A stretch of 64,000 nt of DNA, from assembly GCA_019912965.1 (NCBI GenBank), contig JAIOHM010000089.1, positions 1 to 64,000 on the forward strand, in the 5' to 3' direction. The notes below the pieces were generated by a model, which saw only the letters and a list, made by a program, of their open reading frames with translations, had not been told where the DNA came from and did not search any database. The translations under genes were made by a program, and so were the position numbers. Below, in pieces: positions 7,907 through 18,868 of this stretch. The DNA is from Anaerolineae bacterium (GTDB lineage Bacteria; Chloroflexota; Anaerolineae; Aggregatilineales; Phototrophicaceae). The number at the start of each line of letters is the position of its first letter. Position 1 is the first letter of the stretch.

Positions 7907-7966
7907 CCTAGCCCCTTTAGTGGGCTTGATTTTCTCTTAGCCGGGTGGTTTTAACCCCCCGGCGGC
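7907..7966. repeat. 60-bp hairpin repeat, copy A1
   Basis: Begins CTAGCCCCTTTAGTGGGCTT and ends in a hairpin, GCCGGGTGGTT pairing with AACCCCCCGGC around TT. Related copies lie at 8358-8415 and, inverted, at 33601-33660. Confidence 0.65.
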
Positions 7967-8357
7967 TGTGGGGTTAGGGGTAAATCATATATCCGCTACG
8001 CCTTACGAAAATCGTATCCCACATTTCATATTGTACTCAATTTGTACCGCGCAGCACCCCCATACCGACTTCTATCCATCCGCCAACTGCCTTAACAATT
8101 CCCCTCGCTCATTTCGGTTGGTGAATTGGGTCGCAAAAACGTACCATTTGGTCACCCTTTTTGAAAACATTTGTGCTACACTAGAGTTCTGCTGCTCGCC
8201 ACACCCATGTTCTTGAGCAGTCAAACACAGTCGCGGCAGTGGATGCCAACTAAAGCCCTCCTTATTGCATGGCTTTCAGGGGTAGGTTTTTTATGCTTCA
8301 CATCATCTCCCGTACTGTCCCAATGTGGTCGGGCTTACTTGATCCTTTAAGGTCTTT

Positions 8358-8415
8358 TCTAGCCCCTTTAGCGGGCTTGATTTCCCTTAGCCAGATGGCT
8401 TTAGCCTCTGGCGGC
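8358..8415. repeat. 60-bp hairpin repeat, copy A2
   Basis: Shares CTAGCCCCTTTAG.GGGCTTGATTT with A1. Its hairpin arms are changed on both sides (GCCAGA with TCTGGC instead of GCCGGG with CCCGGC), so the stem is kept by compensating changes. Confidence 0.65.
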
Positions 8416-8479
8416 GCAACCCCACAACCTATTCGTTAAATACCTACCCTTGTAAGCTATTGCATGGGGAGGGGTTGGG

Positions 8480-8935
8480 GATGTCGCAAATGTCAAAAAA
8501 CCGAATGTACGACATTGACGACATTGACGACATTTGTGACATTCTGAACCTTACCAATCGATAACGCTCGCCATCAAAACCCCGTCGCCATCGCCGCCGC
8601 CGCCGCCACTGATTCGCAAGATTCACAAAATCCCGTTTTGAAATTGCAGAATTTGACGAATTTTGCCCGCATTTTCTGGAAACCAATCATCAACCACTAA
8701 AAACCAATGACCCCCATCCGACACCGACGACAACCTTCCCAAAAGCTAACCATCATTTGCGCGCAAAGCCTTTTCTCAATCGCCATCGCCACAAACCCTT
8801 CTCGTGTTTACCAATAACCAACAACCAATAACCCCCATCCCCCACCACCGACAATCCTGAATTTCTCTGGCAACTGGCAACTCGTAACTGGCAACCTCTG
8901 ACCGCTTTTTTGCGCCGCGCCCCTTTCCTTCTATA
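8480..8935. repeat. Dispersed non-coding repeat, inverted relative to 32930-33235
   Basis: Read on the minus strand, this stretch contains GGTGTCGGATGGGGGTCATT, GGTTTTTAGT, TGATTGGTTTCCAGAAAATG, GGCGGCGGCGG and GTCGTCAATGTCGTC blocks. The same blocks occur on the plus strand around 32936-33220. It also has micro-repeats such as AACTGGCAACT and AACCAATAACC. It is likely a multi-copy intergenic element of the genome with no coding signature. Confidence 0.65.
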
Positions 8936-9010
8936 ATTGCCCTCTGAAAAATGGTGTGGAGCAAAGAGGGGGTATTAAATGAACCCCCTGTTTTTAGAGG
9001 AGTTCATTTC

Positions 9011-10918
9011 ATGACCGAAGAAACTTTTGTCCCTGCCGCCAGTGAGTGGTACTACCCCTCGGATGAGGTGGTGAAAAACGCCTACATTCAGGATTACGAC
9101 GCGGCCTATGCCGAAGCAATGGCCGATACTCCGGCGTTCTGGGCAAAACGCGCCGAAACCCTCGATTGGTATCAAAAATGGGATAAGGTGCTGGATGACA
9201 GCAACGCCCCGTTTTACAAGTGGTTCGTCGGCGGCAAAACCAACATCGTCCTCAACGCGCTTGATCGTCACATCAAAACGTGGCGCAAAAACAAGCTGGC
9301 GCTGATCTGGGAAGGTGAACCCGGCGATAAACACACCTATTCCTACTGGCGCTTGTGGCAGGAAGTCAATAAATTCGCCAACGTGCTGCGGAGCATGGGC
9401 GTCAAAAAAGGCGACCGTGTGACCATCTACATGGGGCGCATTCCCGAATTGGTGATCGCTATGCTGGCGACCGCTAAAATCGGCGCGGTTCACAGCGTCG
9501 TCTACGGCGGCTTCTCCGAACAAGCCCTCGCTGACCGGATTGAGGATGCCCAAAGCCGCGTCCTCGTCACCTGCGATGGGGCATGGCTGCGTGGCAACAT
9601 CGTCGAACTGAAAAAAATCGCCGATCAAGCCGTGCATAAATCCCCGGTGGTCGAGCATGTGGTGGTGGTCAAGCGCACTGGGCATGATGTCCACATGCAG
9701 GCCGGACGCGATTTCTGGTATCACGATCTGATGGCTTTACCCATCGCCAGCACCAACAGCGAAACCGAAGTCATGGATGCCGAAGACCCGCTGTTTATCC
9801 TGTACACCAGCGGCACGACCGGCAAGCCCAAAGGCATCCTGCACACGCATGGCGGTTATCAGGTCTACACCTCCACCACCCTGCAATGGACGTTCGATAT
9901 TAAGGATGAAGATCGCTGGTGGTGCGCGGCTGATCCCGGCTGGATTACCGGACACAGCTACATCGTCTACGCCCCGCTGATTTTGGGCGCAACGGGTTTC
10001 ATGTACGAGGGCGCGCCGAATTTCCCGTATCCCAACCGCTGGTGGAAGCTGGTGGAGGAATACGGCATCACGATTCTGTACACCGCACCAACCGCCATTC
10101 GCGGCCTGATGCGCTTTGGTGACGCATGGCCGAAGCGTCATAACCTCAGCAGTCTGCGTTTGCTCGGCTCAGTCGGCGAACCCATCAACCCTGAAGCGTG
10201 GAAGTGGTATCACAGTGTAATAGGAGGCAACAAATTGCCGATCTGCGATACGTGGTGGATGACGGAAACGGGCGGCTTCATGATTACACCGCTGCCTTCT
10301 GTCGGTCTGAAGCCGGGTAGCTGCACTCGTCCATTCCCCGGCATCATCGCTGATGTGGTGGATGACGAAGGCAATTCCTGCCCGCCGGGTGTCGAAGGAA
10401 AATTGGTCATCAAGAATCCTTGGCCGGGAATGCTGCGAACGGTTTACGGCGACCCAGAACGCATGGTAAAAACCTACTTCAGCACTTATGCCAAACAGGG
10501 TTGGTATCTGGCAGGTGACTCCGCACGTCGGGACGAAGACGGCTATTTTTGGATTATCGGTCGCATTGATGATGTAATCAAAGTCTCAGGCTATCGTCTC
10601 GGCACGGCGGAAATCGAGTCGGCGTTGGTCAGCCATCCATCCGTCGCGGAAGCCGCCGTGATCGGTGTGCCAGATGAAGTGCGCGGCAACGTCATTTATG
10701 CTTACTGCCTGCCGCGCGCTGGGGTTGCCATCAGCGAGGAATTGGTGGATAAACTCAAGCAGCACGTCCGCGACGAAATCGGCCCGATTGCCGTTCCTGC
10801 AAAAATTGAATTCGTCAGTGTGCTTCCAAAAACCCGGTCAGGCAAAATAATGAGGCGCGTTCTAAAGGCTCGTGCAATGGGTATGCCAGAAGGCGACACT
10901 TCCACACTAGAAGAATAA
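9011..10918 (+). CDS. acsA: Acetyl-CoA synthetase (AMP-forming acetate-CoA ligase)
   Basis: A 635-residue ANL-superfamily ligase that turns acetate, ATP and CoA into acetyl-CoA. Motifs include [11 protein letters not shown] (about residues 264-274), [26 protein letters not shown] and [10 protein letters not shown] near residue 607-616 with the catalytic, acetylatable lysine. The Trp in DTWW is the residue that keeps the acyl pocket small, which favours acetate over propionate. The start at ATG 9011 follows a good AGAGGAG site; the frame runs further upstream, but without support. Length is normal. The gene is single and is followed by a hairpin at 10941-10964. Confidence 0.95.
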   Translation: MTEETFVPAASEWYYPSDEVVKNAYIQDYDAAYAEAMADTPAFWAKRAETLDWYQKWDKVLDDSNAPFYKWFVGGKTNIVLNALDRHIKTWRKNKLALIWEGEPGDKHTYSYWRLWQEVNKFANVLRSMGVKKGDRVTIYMGRIPELVIAMLATAKIGAVHSVVYGGFSEQALADRIEDAQSRVLVTCDGAWLRGNIVELKKIADQAVHKSPVVEHVVVVKRTGHDVHMQAGRDFWYHDLMALPIASTNSETEVMDAEDPLFILYTSGTTGKPKGILHTHGGYQVYTSTTLQWTFDIKDEDRWWCAADPGWITGHSYIVYAPLILGATGFMYEGAPNFPYPNRWWKLVEEYGITILYTAPTAIRGLMRFGDAWPKRHNLSSLRLLGSVGEPINPEAWKWYHSVIGGNKLPICDTWWMTETGGFMITPLPSVGLKPGSCTRPFPGIIADVVDDEGNSCPPGVEGKLVIKNPWPGMLRTVYGDPERMVKTYFSTYAKQGWYLAGDSARRDEDGYFWIIGRIDDVIKVSGYRLGTAEIESALVSHPSVAEAAVIGVPDEVRGNVIYAYCLPRAGVAISEELVDKLKQHVRDEIGPIAVPAKIEFVSVLPKTRSGKIMRRVLKARAMGMPEGDTSTLEE

Positions 10919-10940
10919 TCACCTCAAAAAACGATCCCGT

Positions 10941-10964
10941 AGGGCGGACAACCCCGTTCGCCCT
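10941..10964 (+). terminator. Hairpin after acsA
   Basis: AGGGCGGAC (10941-10949) pairs with GTTCGCCCT (10956-10964), nine pairs with one wobble, 6-base loop. There is no T-tract; it may instead be a common intergenic palindrome. Confidence 0.45.
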
Positions 10965-10974
10965 ATATCCGAAT

Positions 10975-11106
10975 TCACTCTTTCCTCAACAGTGCGAAAT
11001 ATGCTTCTATTGCCTCAATCACAACTTTTGTACGTTCTTCCCCAAAACGTGTATAGAGACAATAAAGTCCTGAACAAATCTTATCTAACGGATAATGTGA
11101 GGTCGC
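10975..11106 (-). other. Short open fragment, possible gene relic
   Basis: A 43-codon stretch without its own start reads as a plausible protein end (YTRFGEERTKVVIEAIEAYF then LLRKE and stop). It sits just beyond the truncated C-terminus of the GH51 pseudogene in another frame. No family recognised. It may be chance. Confidence 0.2.
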
Positions 11107-12403
11107 CTAAAAGCAATTTCACCGCGGATCTGATGGGGCCGGCGATCCTGCCAGTGCAGTTCGGTCGGCAGACTCTCGGTCTGGCTGCGGTTGACCATGA
11201 AGATGGTGTGTTCGCTGGTCGCCTCATCATACGAGGCAGACACATCCAGCAGCGGCATATCGCCAAACTTCTGCGTCTGATATCGCGGTGACTGCACAGC
11301 GACATCCAGTGCCATACCGCGTGCCAGCTTGCTGAACAGCATGATCGGATAGTAGGTGGTGTGTTTTAGAACCGCATCGCGAGTAGTATGGATGGGCGAA
11401 ATTGTGTTCACTACCTGCGCCACGCAGGCAATCTTCAGCATATCGGCTTTACGCAGAAAGACATTCATCCATTGAGCGACGACCAGCGCGTCCTCCAGAT
11501 TGTACATCTCTTCGCTAAGGTGTGGCGCTTCCGTCCAGTTCCCCTGAAGGTCCTGGGGGCCGGTCGCTTTGTACCAGACATTCCATTCATCCCATGACAG
11601 ATACACGTCATCTTTGGAGCGATTCTTGGCTTTGACGTAGCGCAGCACCCCAGTCAGGATAAGTGGGCATCGAACAATTTGATGAACCACATAGGACGAG
11701 TTTATGGAAGGGTCGTGCCAGCGCATCAGCTTGACGGCTTCGCGGGCTTTCATGCCATATTCCAGCGCTTCAAGATGACCAATCTGCCACGGGCCGTCCA
11801 TCTCATTGCCAACACACCAGTATTTGACGTTGTGCGCCTCCGGATACCCGTGCGCCGCACGCAAGTCCGCATACTGCGTGCCCAGCGGCGCATTGCAGTA
11901 TTCAACCAGATTCGCGGCCTCCTCGATTGTGCCGGTGCCCATGTTGACACCGAGCATTGGCTCCGTATTGATCGCCTTGCAGAACTCCATAAACTCATTC
12001 GTGCCAAACTGGTTGGTTTCGATGGACTGCCAAGCCAGCCAGGTCACGGCGGCGCGGGCGCTTGTTGCGCGGGCCAACACCGTCCAACCATATGGTAGCC
12101 GCTCAGGAAATTGCCTCCGGGGTAACATATGGCACGGTAGTTAAGTTCGCGCAGTAAAGCCAGTATGTCCTTGCGAAAGCCACGCTCATCAGCGTGTGGT
12201 GAAGCCGGATCGTAAATGCTCTCGTAAATGGCCCGCCCCATATGCTCAATGAAACCGCTGAATAGGAGTGGTGAAATCGGGCCGATGAAGCGGTTAGTAT
12301 CGAGAAAGATTCGCGCTTTGGACGAATGAGATGTAAACCAACTGGATAGCAGTGTGTCCCGATACTCGTCAGGGTGACGTTCTGGAAATTCGACCTTCAA
12401 CAT
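11085..12403 (-). pseudogene. GH51 alpha-L-arabinofuranosidase, broken by two frameshifts and C-terminally shortened
   Basis: The N-terminal part (12403 to about 12090) has GH51 hallmarks [20 protein letters not shown] and [13 protein letters not shown]. The rest, in another frame, has [17 protein letters not shown], acid/base Glu in [10 protein letters not shown], nucleophile Glu in SWDEWNVWY, and HTIFMVNRS. Between them the frame [12 protein letters not shown] is recovered only by removing one G near 12083-12090. A tandem four-base duplication near 12033-12041 (GGCT on the coding strand) then shifts it again. The C-terminus ends about 60 residues earlier than usual, in an unrelated-looking tail. 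The enzyme releases arabinose from arabinan or arabinoxylan fragments. It is the last gene of the transporter operon. The breaks could be real decay or sequencing error. Confidence 0.8.
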
Positions 12404-12460
12404 TTCATCTATCGAACTTTCCCATAAATCCTGAGAAGAAAGACTGATAGTGGATGGCGG

Positions 12461-13480
12461 TCAGGGCTGTGCTCCAGCCACAGCATTCTCGACGTGACCC
12501 GAATACAGGTAGCACTTCACCGTTTGCCGTCCAACCTGCACATCAGGAGGGTCAGCCTTGCGGCAGATATCCATCACTTGGGGGCAGCGACCCGCAAACT
12601 TGCACCCGCTTCTCCCGTACTCTTTGACTTCGGTTGTTCCAAGCGCAATATGTTTTGCCCAGGACTCGCGTTCCTTGGGAGCGGGCTCGGGAACCGATTC
12701 CTTCAGCAACTGCGTGTATGGGTGGACAGGCCGTTCCAAGACATCCTCGACTGGTCCGGATTCAACAATGTATCCGCGCAGCATGATTCCAATCCGGTCG
12801 CTGATGTAGTAAGCTGTCGCCAGATCATGCGTGATGTAAATGACGCTCACTTTTTGTTCGTCTCGCAACTTTTGAAACAGGTTCACAATCTCCATGCGAA
12901 GAGATGCATCGACCATCGAGACAGGCTCGTCGGCGAGGATCAGCTTGGGCTTTGAGATTAGCGCTCGCGCCACCGCCACACGTTGGATCTGACCCCCGGA
13001 AAGCTCGTGCGGATAACGCGATGTCACTTCATCCAGCGACAACCCTACATTCTGGAGCGCATGATCTACAACCACGGCTGCATCCCGACGGTTTGACGCC
13101 ATCCCAAAGTTTATGGCAGTATCGAACAGGTAGGCCTCTACCCGTCGCAATGGGTTGAAAGTCTCGAATGGGTTCTGGAAAACCGGTTGTACTTTTTTTA
13201 TGAACTCAGTGAACTCAGATCGTTTACGGATGGTGGACAAATCGCGGCCTTCAAACAGCACTTTTCCCCTGGTTGGTTCAAGATCGCGAAGCAGCAAGCG
13301 AGAAAGCGTGGTTTTGCCACTGCCACTTTCACCAGCGAGGGTGAATATCTCTGGCTTATCACTCTCCAGTGAGAAGGAAATATCATTAACTGCTGTGAGA
13401 AGTGTACCCCCAAGCAATCCTCCAATATGAAACTCGACCGTCACATGCTGAACATCCAGCAGTTTTCCGTTTCCGCTCAT
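12461..13480 (-). CDS. Oligopeptide/oligosaccharide ABC transporter ATPase (DppF/OppF type)
   Basis: A 339-residue ATPase. Walker [11 protein letters not shown]-loop [11 protein letters not shown], signature [10 protein letters not shown], Walker [13 protein letters not shown] and the H-loop TH are all present. The C-terminal family-5 extension has a cysteine cluster ([14 protein letters not shown]) of the kind that binds an iron-sulfur cluster in this group. The start is at ATG 13480, sharing one base with the upstream stop (TGATG) and preceded by AAGGAGG; an upstream in-frame ATG is less likely. It powers import together with the next four genes. Confidence 0.92.
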   Translation of the reverse strand: MSGNGKLLDVQHVTVEFHIGGLLGGTLLTAVNDISFSLESDKPEIFTLAGESGSGKTTLSRLLLRDLEPTRGKVLFEGRDLSTIRKRSEFTEFIKKVQPVFQNPFETFNPLRRVEAYLFDTAINFGMASNRRDAAVVVDHALQNVGLSLDEVTSRYPHELSGGQIQRVAVARALISKPKLILADEPVSMVDASLRMEIVNLFQKLRDEQKVSVIYITHDLATAYYISDRIGIMLRGYIVESGPVEDVLERPVHPYTQLLKESVPEPAPKERESWAKHIALGTTEVKEYGRSGCKFAGRCPQVMDICRKADPPDVQVGRQTVKCYLYSGHVENAVAGAQP

Positions 13481-14469
13481 CAAGAACCCTCCTTGACCAG
13501 GTGGCAAGCCACCCGATGACGTTCTTTAACCGAGATCAAATCAGGCACCTCGGTTCGGCACACATCCATTACATAAGGGCAGCGGGGGTGGAACCGGCAG
13601 CCGCTCGGAGGGTTGGCAAGGTTTGGCGGTGCACCTTTCAGGCTCGCTTTAGTTGATCTTTCGCCGATCATCGGCAACGAGTGGATCAGGTGCTGGGTAT
13701 ATGGGTGGATTGGTGCATTAAAGATACTCTCCGTTGGCGCTTCCTCGGCAATCCGGCCCGCGTACATGATCATCACCCGATCAGCCACATTGGCGTGTAC
13801 GGCCATATCATGGGTTACCAAGAGTACCGTATTGCCGCTCAGGGTCTGGATATCCTTAATCATTTGCAGGACACCGCGCTGCACGACGACATCCAGGGCG
13901 GTGGTCGGCTCATCCGCAATAATCAGGGCAGGCTGGAACACGGTTGCCAGGGCGATTGCCACCCGCTGGCGCATACCGCCGGAGAGCTGGTGCGGATAAG
14001 CGTTAAGGACATCAGTCGGGAGTCCCAGCCGGTTGATATGGGTGCGTGTCTGTTCAAGAAATTTTTTCTTATCGGTAATGCGCTCGTGCGTATCAACAAT
14101 ATCCCTGAAAGTCTCAATGATCTTGCGCACCGGGTTAAGGACGCTCATAGATCCCTGCATCACATACGAGATTTCTTTCCAGCGGACGTTCTGGCGGAGT
14201 TCCTCCTGTGATATCTGTAGCATATCAACTTTATAATCATCAAAGTTGTAGTTGACGCTTCCTTCAAGCGCCTTTAACGGCGGTTTGATATTTCCCGAAA
14301 TCACTTTGATGAGGGTGGTTTTACCACAGCTAGACTCGCCTGCCACGCCATAAATCTCATTCGGAAGGAGGTCAAAAGAAACCCCGTCAACAGCCTGTAC
14401 AGTCCGGGAGATTCCATAGACCTCAGTTCGGTAATACGCGCGGAGGTTTTTTACGCTTAATAGGGTCAC
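13480..14469 (-). CDS. Oligopeptide/oligosaccharide ABC transporter ATPase (DppD/OppD type)
   Basis: A 329-residue ATPase with Walker [10 protein letters not shown], signature [12 protein letters not shown], Walker [13 protein letters not shown] and an H-loop VTHDMA. The C-terminal oligopeptide-type extension carries [15 protein letters not shown]. It pairs with the downstream ATPase to form the heterodimeric motor. It sits four bases after the permease gene and overlaps the next gene by one base, a tightly coupled operon. The substrate is likely a plant-derived oligosaccharide, judged from the linked GH51 gene and LacI regulator. Confidence 0.92.
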   Translation of the reverse strand: MTLLSVKNLRAYYRTEVYGISRTVQAVDGVSFDLLPNEIYGVAGESSCGKTTLIKVISGNIKPPLKALEGSVNYNFDDYKVDMLQISQEELRQNVRWKEISYVMQGSMSVLNPVRKIIETFRDIVDTHERITDKKKFLEQTRTHINRLGLPTDVLNAYPHQLSGGMRQRVAIALATVFQPALIIADEPTTALDVVVQRGVLQMIKDIQTLSGNTVLLVTHDMAVHANVADRVMIMYAGRIAEEAPTESIFNAPIHPYTQHLIHSLPMIGERSTKASLKGAPPNLANPPSGCRFHPRCPYVMDVCRTEVPDLISVKERHRVACHLVKEGS

Positions 14470-14472
14470 GGG

Positions 14473-15330
14473 TTATCCTCCAATCAAGCGCAAGCGGGTA
14501 CGCGGATCGATGAATTCGTTGATGCTCGTGAAGAACAAGTACAGTCCGAGGAACAGGACAATAGTCACCAGAGCCGGGGCGGCGATCCACCACCACACCC
14601 CCGCCACCAATGCTCCGTGTTGGTTAGCCCAAAAGAGTGCAGTTCCAAGGGTAGGGGTGGTCAAATCCGAAAGGCCAAGAATACTCAAGGTGACTTCCAT
14701 TCCAATTGACCACAGGATATTGTTGATGGTGGTGGCGAACACAATTGGCAGCACGAAGGGTAGGTGCTCGTGGATGGTGATCCAGAAGGCGCTTGTTCCT
14801 GAATAAATCGCGGTGCGTGTGAACGAGCGCTCCTTCAGACTGAGCACTTGAGAACGAATCAGACGGGCGTCAAATGGCCAGCCGAAAAGCCCCAGGATAA
14901 CCGCCAGATAAAACAGGTTCATCCTCTCGCGCAGCAAGAAACCCAGCAAGATCAGAATGGGAAGCAGGGGCAAAACCACGAAAGTGTCATTAAGCGACAT
15001 CAGTACCCGGTCGAGCCATCCGCCCTGGTACCCAGCGGTGAGGCCGATGAGAACCGCAATTACACGCGAGATGATCGCGGTCATTACCCCTAGGAAAAGG
15101 GAATTGCGTACGGCAAAGGTCAACCACCAGAAGAGGTCCTGTCCCCGGGAGGTCGTGCCGAAAAGGTATTCCCGCGATGGAGGAAGGTCCCACGGGACCA
15201 CAAAGGACTTGCCCGGATCATAAGGAGAGCCGTAGGACAGCACAATCATCGCTACCATACTTCCCAGCAAAATGACAGCGAGACGGAAGCGGCCATCATA
15301 TTTGAGGAGATCACGCAAAACCTTAAACAT
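14473..15330 (-). CDS. ABC transporter permease (DppC/OppC type)
   Basis: A 285-residue integral membrane protein with about six helices. The short N-terminal soluble domain ([14 protein letters not shown]) and the permease signature region ([20 protein letters not shown]) belong to the DppC family. The start is moved to ATG 15330, which has GGAGAGGAA just upstream and leaves a 10-base gap to the preceding permease; the longer frame would run into that gene. With the DppB-type partner it forms the membrane channel of the family-5 importer. Confidence 0.9.
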   Translation of the reverse strand: MFKVLRDLLKYDGRFRLAVILLGSMVAMIVLSYGSPYDPGKSFVVPWDLPPSREYLFGTTSRGQDLFWWLTFAVRNSLFLGVMTAIISRVIAVLIGLTAGYQGGWLDRVLMSLNDTFVVLPLLPILILLGFLLRERMNLFYLAVILGLFGWPFDARLIRSQVLSLKERSFTRTAIYSGTSAFWITIHEHLPFVLPIVFATTINNILWSIGMEVTLSILGLSDLTTPTLGTALFWANQHGALVAGVWWWIAAPALVTIVLFLGLYLFFTSINEFIDPRTRLRLIGG

Positions 15331-15340
15331 AGTTCCTCTC

Positions 15341-16363
15341 CTATTGGTAGCGCACCCGCGGGTCGAATAGCGGATAGAGTAAATCCATGAGGAAAATGGC
15401 GGTAGCAACCCCGATGATCGAATAAATGGTGATGCCCATGATCATTGAGTAATCGTTACTGTAGATCGCTCTTATGGCTAGACTGCCAATCCCGGGGTAA
15501 CCAAAAACGACCTCCATGATGAGGGCGCCACTGAAGACCGTTCCGAGCACCATAGCCAGTGCAGTGAGTTGCGGCAGTATGGCGGTGCGCATAATGTAAT
15601 GGACGAGGATCCTATTCTTACTCAGTCCAGCAGTTTCGGCATACACCACATAGTCTTCAGAGATAATATTGGAGGTGAGGGATTTCATGCCGACAAACCA
15701 ACCCCCAAATCCAACCAGGATCAGGGTGGCTGCCGGGAGTACGGCATGTTCGAGGCTTTTCAAGATAAAATCAGCGGAGGACCAATCAGGACGGGTCCCT
15801 AGTGGGTAGGCCCCACTAAATGGGAAGATCGGGATGAAATACGCAAACACCACGAGCAGAACGATAGCCACGATGTAGTACGGAATCGATCGGACCACCT
15901 GGCCCAGCACTTCGATCACCTTCAATGCTTTGTTTTTAGGATAGTAACTGGACATGGCCCCGAAAAAGTTGCCAAATATGAACGAGATAATCACCGCGGG
16001 GATTAACAGTCTGAGGGTGTACGGCAAGGCCTGGCCAATCATCTTGGAAACCGGGGTCGGGAAATTATCGAGCGAAGGGCCAAGGTCGCCCCGGAACAAA
16101 CGCCCCCAAAACTTGAAATACTGCTCGACCGGACTGCCTGACAGCCCGTACAGGTCGGTCAGAGCGGCGCGCATTGATTCGATTGATTCCGGGTCGAGAG
16201 AGCTCCCCATTGCTATCATCGTGGATACCTGCGCTTCTACTGGGTCAGTGGGAGCGAGCCTGGGAATGATAAATGTGACCGTGATCCCGACGAAAATGAT
16301 CATCAGGTACTGAATGATTCGCGGAATCAAATACCGGAGGATAAATTTTTTCACAGGGGACAT
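15341..16363 (-). CDS. ABC transporter permease (DppB/OppB type)
   Basis: A 340-residue permease with six helices. The start at ATG 16363 has an AGAGGAA site. The family-typical region [20 protein letters not shown] is present near residue 270, and the N-terminal helix carries [19 protein letters not shown], as expected for DppB. It follows the solute-binding-protein gene after a gap of 138 bases that contains a hairpin, a common arrangement that makes more binding protein than permease. Confidence 0.92.
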   Translation of the reverse strand: MSPVKKFILRYLIPRIIQYLMIIFVGITVTFIIPRLAPTDPVEAQVSTMIAMGSSLDPESIESMRAALTDLYGLSGSPVEQYFKFWGRLFRGDLGPSLDNFPTPVSKMIGQALPYTLRLLIPAVIISFIFGNFFGAMSSYYPKNKALKVIEVLGQVVRSIPYYIVAIVLLVVFAYFIPIFPFSGAYPLGTRPDWSSADFILKSLEHAVLPAATLILVGFGGWFVGMKSLTSNIISEDYVVYAETAGLSKNRILVHYIMRTAILPQLTALAMVLGTVFSGALIMEVVFGYPGIGSLAIRAIYSNDYSMIMGITIYSIIGVATAIFLMDLLYPLFDPRVRYQ

Positions 16364-16376
16364 TTCCTCTATAAAA

Positions 16377-16416
16377 CCTCCACTGCGACTGCCGGTGAAG
16401 ACAACCGAAGTGGAGG
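16377..16416 (-). terminator. Hairpin between binding protein and permease genes
   Basis: CCTCCACT (16377-16384) pairs with AGTGGAGG (16409-16416) around a 24-base loop. It lies between the solute-binding protein and the permeases and could attenuate transcription or protect the upstream mRNA. Confidence 0.45.
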
Positions 16417-16501
16417 GGTAAAACGTTGATACTGCTAGCTTGCTTCGATTTCAATTTCTGGTGCCAACCCAATGGTCAGCGCGATCTTTGCAGTGCCGAG
16501 G

Positions 16502-18445
16502 TTATGCCTCCTTGGGCTTGATCTTGACGAACATATACTTGGTATTGCCCCAGTTCGGCACCGGATTCGCATAGGGATCATCGATAGACGGATACCCTTC
16601 GAAGTAGGTAGTGTCCATAGTCGTGAAGACGTTGTACGCCATGAGCGGCGTAATTGGCATCTCCTGAGCGGCGAGCTTGCAGAACTCCAGTCCCAGCTCG
16701 ACACCCTGTGGGTCATCAAAGGAAATCTTCTCGATTCCTTCAATGATCCTGTCGAGTTCGGGGTGCTGCCAGCGCATGCTGTTGCTGCCCGCAGCGGGTT
16801 CGCCGCTCGGGACGTACAACCTTGAGTGCCAGTACTGGAGGAAGAAGAACAGGTCGGGATGACCACCCCAGGTCTCGATCGTCCAGGCCAGGTTGGCGCT
16901 GTACTCGCCGCTGCTCATGATGGGCCAGGGGTTCGCCTGAGAATCGAGGGTGGTATCGATGCCGAATGTCGTCCAGTTCTCGACGATCATGGCAGCCGCC
17001 CGGTTCATGGTCGGATTAGATTCATTCATGCTCATCAGCGGCACCCTGAAGGGAGAGCCATCGGGTAAAGCCCACTTGCCGTCGACCTTCTGCATGCCGG
17101 CATCCAGCATTAGCTGTTCAGCAGCATCGAGATCGTATTTCCACCAACCGGCCCCAATATACTGCTTGATAATATCGGGATCGGTCGGCACCAGATCGCC
17201 CAGGCTCGGGCGAGCCAAATCAGCAATCCGTTGGGCAGCGGTTGGATCGTAAGGTTTGTAGTCCTCCCCACCAACCTTAATGGTGAAGTCATTCAACCAA
17301 GGTTCCAGCGGTTCGTGATAGTACTGGGGGTATGTACCAGTCGGTGGAACGTGAATGGCGGAAATGGTTGCCGCGCCTCTGTAAGAGGCCAGGGCAACCT
17401 GGGCGATATCGATCGCCATGGTCAACGCCCAGCGAACTTCTCGCTTATCCAGTCCGGGTTTTTCGTTGTTGTAAATGACAGCCGGCAGGGTGGGATCTGG
17501 ATGCGCCCAGGGGAACGAAGGGAACCAGCCGACCGAGGTCGGGTTTTCCCGGGCCAGGGTAATACGGCCTTCGGGAGTGATGTCATGGATCACATCCAGT
17601 TCGTGTGCCAACTGGGAGAGAACGCGCTTGTCGCTTGGGCCTGGATCAATGTACATGACGTACTTGACAGACACCTCGCCAAGGCGAGCGACCGAGGTTC
17701 GCTGCCAGTCTTCGCGGCGCTCCCACAGGTACCATTGTCCGTTCGGATCGAAATCTCTGAGCGTGTAGGCGCCCAGGCTGACCGGAGGATTGAATGTGAA
17801 CGCTACCGGGTCCTCTGCCTGTTCCCAGATGTGCTTGGGCATGATGTAGAGGGCACCCCAGCGCACAGTGAAGGCAGCGTGGAAACGCGAGTTGGCTTTT
17901 TTCAGGTAGAAGACAACGGTATATCTGTCGGGCTGTTCCATATGGTCGACGCTGCTTTCGAACAGACCCTGATTCCCCATTCCAGGTGTGTTCTTTAGGA
18001 GATCGACGGTATAGTACAGATCATCCCCTGAAAACTCGACGCCATCGCTCCAGTAGATGCCCTCGCGAAGCTTGACGGTCATCTGGGTGAAGTCGTCATT
18101 GTAGATCGGTGGCTCGGCTGCCAGGGCATTATCCCATACGCCGTCGATTCCCGCATCCGGGTCGATGTACCACAGCGCATCCAGGGCCAGTTGCTGGAGG
18201 CCACATACCCAGATGCCGCTGTAGCCGCTCCGCCAGCGGTTGAAGTCATCTGCCGGTAGCACAGTCCCTGATGGGTTCTCCAGGATCAGACACTGGTTCC
18301 TGGGCACACCTGGCGCAACTTCCTCATCCTGGGCGCGGACGGTTGTGGCTTGAAACGCCAGCGCCCCAACAGGAAGGGCAGATGCTGCAGTGACTGCGGC
18401 GGCCTGCTTTAAGAAATCCCGTCTCGACAATATATACTTTTTCAT
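16502..18445 (-). CDS. Extracellular solute-binding protein, family 5
   Basis: A 647-residue protein with a twin-arginine-type signal (SRRDFLKQAAAV, then an Ala-rich stretch ending VRAQ), so it is probably exported folded by Tat. The body has the family-5 layout: the region GIYWSDGVEFSGDDLYYTVD near residue 130, conserved WYLWERREDW, RWALTMAIDIAQVA, and a typical C-terminal NTKYMFVKIK end. Family-5 proteins bind peptides, nickel or oligosaccharides. The linked GH51 gene and sugar-type LacI regulator make an arabino- or xylo-oligosaccharide likely. It is the first gene of the operon; GGAGAAAAAGA precedes the start. Confidence 0.9.
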   Translation of the reverse strand: MKKYILSRRDFLKQAAAVTAASALPVGALAFQATTVRAQDEEVAPGVPRNQCLILENPSGTVLPADDFNRWRSGYSGIWVCGLQQLALDALWYIDPDAGIDGVWDNALAAEPPIYNDDFTQMTVKLREGIYWSDGVEFSGDDLYYTVDLLKNTPGMGNQGLFESSVDHMEQPDRYTVVFYLKKANSRFHAAFTVRWGALYIMPKHIWEQAEDPVAFTFNPPVSLGAYTLRDFDPNGQWYLWERREDWQRTSVARLGEVSVKYVMYIDPGPSDKRVLSQLAHELDVIHDITPEGRITLARENPTSVGWFPSFPWAHPDPTLPAVIYNNEKPGLDKREVRWALTMAIDIAQVALASYRGAATISAIHVPPTGTYPQYYHEPLEPWLNDFTIKVGGEDYKPYDPTAAQRIADLARPSLGDLVPTDPDIIKQYIGAGWWKYDLDAAEQLMLDAGMQKVDGKWALPDGSPFRVPLMSMNESNPTMNRAAAMIVENWTTFGIDTTLDSQANPWPIMSSGEYSANLAWTIETWGGHPDLFFFLQYWHSRLYVPSGEPAAGSNSMRWQHPELDRIIEGIEKISFDDPQGVELGLEFCKLAAQEMPITPLMAYNVFTTMDTTYFEGYPSIDDPYANPVPNWGNTKYMFVKIKPKEA

Positions 18446-18718
18446 TCTTTTTCTCCATAATATATACAGGGAAATATTTTAACGTAAGCAATGTATGCTT
18501 GTTAAAAGTGGCTAGATGCCACCCAAAATACAGCGTCCCAGATGTTTGGCGAATCCCAAAAAAAGTATTTGTTGATAGAGCCGAAAGACGGTCGAACTTG
18601 TATTCATGGAATGTATCCGCCCGGCACATGACATAAATGACAAGAGCCAACCAGTACCCCTGTCAAACACATTTCAGGGTCTGCTTGGCTACAAAACGCA
18701 GAGATAAAAGGGTTGTTA

Positions 18719-18753
18719 TGTTTATTAAACAAATGAAAGCTGTTTATTAAAAG
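18719..18753. promoter_or_regulatory. Two operator-like sites for the divergent LacI regulator
   Basis: TGTTTATTAAACA (18719-18731) is a 13-base palindrome. TGTTTATTAAAAG (18741-18753) is a near copy 22 bases on, about two helical turns. The same sequence is found at 18871-18883 over the regulator's own transcription start. Confidence 0.65.
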
Positions 18754-18835
18754 TATGCAATTCATAATTTTGATTTCTAACGAAACACTCAAAAAATAAC
18801 ACTATACACTCCTATTCTACGGCGTTCGGGGCAGC

Positions 18836-18864
18836 TTGTCAATTAACTCAAACTCAGATACAAT
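18836..18864 (+). promoter_or_regulatory. Sigma-70-type promoter of the LacI gene
   Basis: TTGTCA (18836-18841), a 17-base spacer and TACAAT (18859-18864). The expected start of transcription falls at about 18871, inside the operator. Confidence 0.7.
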
Positions 18865-18868
18865 GAAA

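Larger units (their letters stand above)
7860..9010. other. Repeat-rich non-coding stretch
   Basis: No convincing gene in about 1.15 kb. It holds two copies of a 60-bp hairpin element (7907-7966, 8358-8415) and a longer dispersed repeat (8480-8935). The small frame at 8444-8686 (minus) is a by-product of the repeat, because a related frame exists in the inverted copy at 33109-33351. The acetyl-CoA synthetase promoter must lie near the right end but is not distinct. AGAGGAG at 8996-9002 is its ribosome site. Confidence 0.6.

Noticed and set aside
8444..8686. An 80-codon frame (minus) with an Arg-rich stretch, similar to a frame at 33109-33351 (plus)
   Set aside because: Both lie inside the dispersed non-coding repeat; the similarity is at the DNA level and reflects simple repeats (GGC/CGG runs), with no ribosome site or conserved domain.
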